This document shows, piece by piece, positions 6,043 to 7,840 of a DNA stretch of 7,840 nt. Position 1 is the stretch's first letter. The number at the start of each line of letters is the position of its first letter. The stretch is taken from NCBI GenBank assembly GCA_030836365.1, contig JAURQB010000134.1:1-7840 (forward strand). The letters are read 5' to 3'. This DNA is from Bdellovibrionota bacterium (GTDB lineage: Bacteria; Bdellovibrionota; Bacteriovoracia; Bacteriovoracales; Bacteriovoracaceae). Below the pieces are notes generated by a model that did no database searches, was not told the origin of the DNA, and saw only the letters and a program-made list of their open reading frames with translations. Both the position numbers and the translations under genes were made by a program.

Positions 6043-6133
6043 TTCCAGTTTAATAATAGAAAAATAACTGCAACAATTTACAAGTAAATATCCTTAAAGT
6101 TGAAAAAAACGGAAATGACCCCATGTGACACCT

Positions 6134-6165
6134 TTGCAAGGCAGATATATGTTGTTTGATATAAT
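6134..6165 (+). promoter_or_regulatory. Candidate promoter with extended -10, upstream of metal-resistance genes
   Basis: TGATATAAT at 6157-6165 is a perfect TATAAT hexamer with the TGn extension. The nearest -35-like element is TTGCAA at 6134-6139, 20 bases upstream. Long 19-20 base spacers are known at promoters untwisted by MerR-family metal sensors. A short near-palindrome CCTT-TGC-AAGG (6131-6141) covers the -35. Both the spacing and the extension could simply mean a -35-independent promoter. The His-rich gene begins 88 bases further on. Confidence 0.5.
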
Positions 6166-6215
6166 ACATGTCGAAATAGTGCTCTTAGGATAAAATATTT
6201 AAAACATCATTTAGA

Positions 6216-6244
6216 TTGACATAAAAAAGAACATAGTCCAAAAT
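6216..6244 (+). promoter_or_regulatory. Alternative promoter close to the His-rich gene start
   Basis: A perfect TTGACA at 6216-6221 is followed after 17 bases by CAAAAT (6239-6244), which matches four of six -10 bases. Transcription would begin within a few bases of the ATG at 6254, giving a nearly leaderless message. That would fit the lack of a good SD there. The -10 is mediocre, so confidence is low. Confidence 0.3.
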
Positions 6245-6253
6245 TTACGCGGT

Positions 6254-6661
6254 ATGCTTAAAAAAATGTATAAAATTTTAATTTTATCTTCGATATTTTC
6301 AATATGTTTATTTGAAATATCTCACCTTCACGCTCACGAACATGAGTGTGAGCATATAATACTTGAAAATCAAACTTCGCAGGATTTAGTCCACACAGAC
6401 TCTTCTCATAATGTAGAGGAATCCAAGCACGAGCATGATGGCCATGAGCATTTAGTTTTAATTGCTAAAGTCGAAAGACAGAATAATACAAGTAATCTGG
6501 TTGCTCCAATAAACAACAATGTTAATTGTTCAAATTCACATATCACACCATTAAATTTTTATAATCATTGCAGGCTTTTATCAGCTCGGCGATATATTAA
6601 AGAACATTCCTTTTTGTATAAAAATCCACATCAATTCAGAAACAGATTTCTACTTATTTAA
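6254..6661 (+). CDS. Small exported His-rich protein, probable periplasmic metal binder
   Basis: The 135-residue protein has a Sec signal peptide: Lys-rich start, hydrophobic core at about residues 8-20, and likely cleavage after His-Leu-His-Ala (27). It holds 15 histidines, most of them in two clusters: residues 24-34 (alternating His, with Cys32) and residues 59-66. Such clusters bind transition metals (Zn, Co, Ni, Cu); which one cannot be told here. The C-terminal part (~95-135) has Cys92 and Cys106, is basic and ends in Leu-Leu-Ile. Small secreted His-rich proteins often precede CusA/CzcA-type efflux genes, and one starts 112 bases downstream. No good SD precedes the ATG at 6254. A second in-frame ATG at 6266 is possible and would keep the signal peptide. 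The cysteine at residue 18 lacks a small residue before it, so a lipoprotein is unlikely. Confidence 0.75.
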   Translation: MLKKMYKILILSSIFSICLFEISHLHAHEHECEHIILENQTSQDLVHTDSSHNVEESKHEHDGHEHLVLIAKVERQNNTSNLVAPINNNVNCSNSHITPLNFYNHCRLLSARRYIKEHSFLYKNPHQFRNRFLLI

Positions 6662-6678
6662 AAATTCTTAATATTTTA

Positions 6679-6691
6679 GAACCGCAGGTTC
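6679..6691 (+). promoter_or_regulatory. Small hairpin in leader before RND permease gene
   Basis: GAACC at 6679-6683 and GGTTC at 6687-6691 form a perfect five-base stem with a three-base GCA loop, 18 bases after the His-rich gene stops. Alone it is weak; it matters mainly as the first of two structures in this leader. Confidence 0.4.
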
Positions 6692-6715
6692 GTGAGTTTA
6701 ATGCTCGCAGAATTA

Positions 6716-6751
6716 AGACTTTGAATCCAATACGATTCTAAGTCTGCTTTT
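6716..6751 (+). terminator. Terminator-like hairpin (possible attenuator) before RND permease gene
   Basis: AGACTTTGAATC (6716-6727) pairs with GATTCTAAGTCT (6734-6745) in a 12-position stem with one T-T mismatch and the loop CAATAC. GC then TTTT (6748-6751) follows. This resembles an intrinsic terminator between the His-rich gene and the pump gene, though the T tract is short. A competing pairing is available: GCAGA at 6707-6711 with TCTGC at 6743-6747. The leader could therefore switch between two folds, or the hairpin could simply lower pump expression relative to the His-rich protein. Confidence 0.5.
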
Positions 6752-6772
6752 AACAAATATTAAGGAATAAAT

Positions 6773-7840
6773 ATGTTTGATAAAATAATTAAATTTTCAC
6801 TTAATAATAGAATCTTCGTACTCGGGGTTTCTGTTTTATTGATGGCATATGGCTTTTTTGAGCTAAATAGAATGCCTATAGATGTCTTTCCAGACTTAAA
6901 TAGACCTAGAGTTACTATTATTACAGAGGCACATGGTCTTGCTCCAGAAGAAGTTGAAACGATGGTTACTGTACCATTAGAGTCTGCCTTGAACGGTGCT
7001 CCCGGCGTAATACAAATCCGTTCCTCAAGCGGTATTGGAATATCTCTGATCTATGTTGAGTTTGACTGGAATACAGACATAAAAGTAAATCGACAGCTAG
7101 TTGCAGAAAGACTGCAACTAGCTAAAGCAAATATCCCTGAAGATGTTACTCCAGCAATGGGGCCAATTACTTCTATCATGGGTGAAATTCAGTTTATTGG
7201 ACTACAGGCTGACCCCAAAAAAGTGTCTCCACTAAAGTTAAGAACCCTTGCAGACACATTAGTTAGGCCAAGGCTAATGACAATCCCCGGAATTTCACAA
7301 ATTGTTGTAATGGGCGGTGGTGTAAAGCAATTTCATATTCTACTTTCATCAAAAAAATTAGCTCAAAACAATATTTCTATTGATGATGTAAAAAAGAAAA
7401 TTTCCCACCTAAGTGTAAATACAACTGGTGGCTTTCTAAATATAGAGAAAAGTGAATACCTTGTTCGGGCCTTATCGCGGGCCGGGTCTATTGAAGATAT
7501 TGGGAACACATTTATTGCCAAAAAAAATAATAAAAATATTCTTCTTAAGCACTTAGGTTCTGTTGAAATAGGCACAAAAGAAAAACGTGGTGAAGCAAGT
7601 ATTAATGGTAAACATTCCGTTGTATTAACAATTCAAAAGCAACCTAAAGCAAATACAGTGGAACTTACTAAAAAAATTGATGACTTGGTTGTAGAACTTA
7701 GAAAGTCACTTCCTAATGATGTCCAAATCAATGAAGACTTGTTTAAGCAGTCTAAGTTTATTGAAAACTCAGTCTGGAATGTAAAAGAAGCATTAAGAGA
7801 TGGTGCGATTATGATCGCGATTGTTCTTTTTATGTTTTTA
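6773..7840 (+). CDS. CusA/CzcA-type heavy-metal RND efflux permease, N-terminal part
   Basis: The frame is open from the ATG at 6773 to the right edge (356 residues, about a third of the usual ~1,040). The protein is the inner-membrane pump of a tripartite exporter, moving metal cations out in exchange for protons. Residues ~13-31 are the first membrane helix. The periplasmic porter region follows, with family signatures Asn-Arg-Met-Pro-Ile-Asp-Val-Phe-Pro-Asp-Leu (32-42), Glu-Phe-Asp-Trp-Asn-Thr-Asp (96-102), Met-Gly-Pro-Ile-Thr-Ser-Ile-Met-Gly-Glu-Ile (129-139) and Gly-Gly-Gly-Val-Lys (181-185). The second membrane helix begins near 344. The Phe-Asp-Trp-x-Thr-Asp pattern favours the heavy-metal (HME) branch over drug (HAE) pumps. 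The proton-relay acidic residues of helix 4, which help predict the metal, lie beyond the window. AAGGA at 6762-6766 supports the start. No adaptor or outer-membrane channel gene lies upstream, so they would have to be downstream or elsewhere. Confidence 0.93.
   Translation, partial: MFDKIIKFSLNNRIFVLGVSVLLMAYGFFELNRMPIDVFPDLNRPRVTIITEAHGLAPEEVETMVTVPLESALNGAPGVIQIRSSSGIGISLIYVEFDWNTDIKVNRQLVAERLQLAKANIPEDVTPAMGPITSIMGEIQFIGLQADPKKVSPLKLRTLADTLVRPRLMTIPGISQIVVMGGGVKQFHILLSSKKLAQNNISIDDVKKKISHLSVNTTGGFLNIEKSEYLVRALSRAGSIEDIGNTFIAKKNNKNILLKHLGSVEIGTKEKRGEASINGKHSVVLTIQKQPKANTVELTKKIDDLVVELRKSLPNDVQINEDLFKQSKFIENSVWNVKEALRDGAIMIAIVLFMFL

Noticed and set aside
6254..6310. Lipoprotein signal in the His-rich protein (cysteine at residue 18)
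   Set aside because: The residue before the Cys is Ile rather than Gly, Ala or Ser, and a standard signal-peptide cleavage site follows at His-Leu-His-Ala.
7363..7575. Minus-strand 70-codon frame opposite the RND gene
   Set aside because: The plus strand encodes a clear family member across the same bases.

Overview
The window (7,840 bases) is bacterial and AT-rich, with Shine-Dalgarno (SD) sites and Sec-type signal peptides. Secreted proteins with Cys-rich and coiled-coil regions, alongside AT-rich accessory genes, would fit a Bdellovibrionota/Bacteriovoracia-like Gram-negative. That assignment is an impression from style, not from a marker gene. The RND pump fragment does support a two-membrane cell envelope.

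Region 1 (1-2965) holds two divergent genes for exported proteins. The minus-strand gene is cut by the left edge and encodes an N-terminally anchored, Cys-rich protein. The plus-strand gene encodes a 783-residue secreted protein. Its most striking part is a long coiled coil (residues ~193-298) whose repeating core position changes from Leu/Val/Ile to Trp. A glycine-rich hydrophobic segment follows directly. Neither protein belongs to a family I recognise.

Region 2 (2995-3116) is a complete tRNA-Ala(GGC) gene with a plausible promoter. From here to the right edge the DNA looks more AT-rich and carries accessory-type genes, so the tRNA may be the edge of an acquired segment. I found no second copy of the tRNA 3' end that would prove it.

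Region 3 (3117-4492) is a 348-base non-coding stretch full of short repeated motifs. It leads into a probable two-gene unit: a regulator with two gap-free copies of a Cro/CI-like helix-turn-helix domain, and a 120-residue protein with a possible ribbon-helix-helix-like start.

Region 4 (4509-6042) is a compact three-gene operon. It encodes a HigB/RelE-superfamily toxin of the HI1419 type, its overlapping HI1420-type antitoxin, and a translationally coupled DUF4238-like protein. Two inverted repeats sit just upstream and are candidate operators. The third gene makes this the best candidate for an under-described system here.

Region 5 (6043-7840) is a metal-resistance locus. It has candidate promoters, a small exported His-rich protein, a leader with two hairpins, and the first 356 residues of a CusA/CzcA-type heavy-metal RND efflux permease that runs off the right edge. 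The His-rich protein probably binds metal in the periplasm while the pump expels it. The adaptor and outer-membrane partners are not in view.
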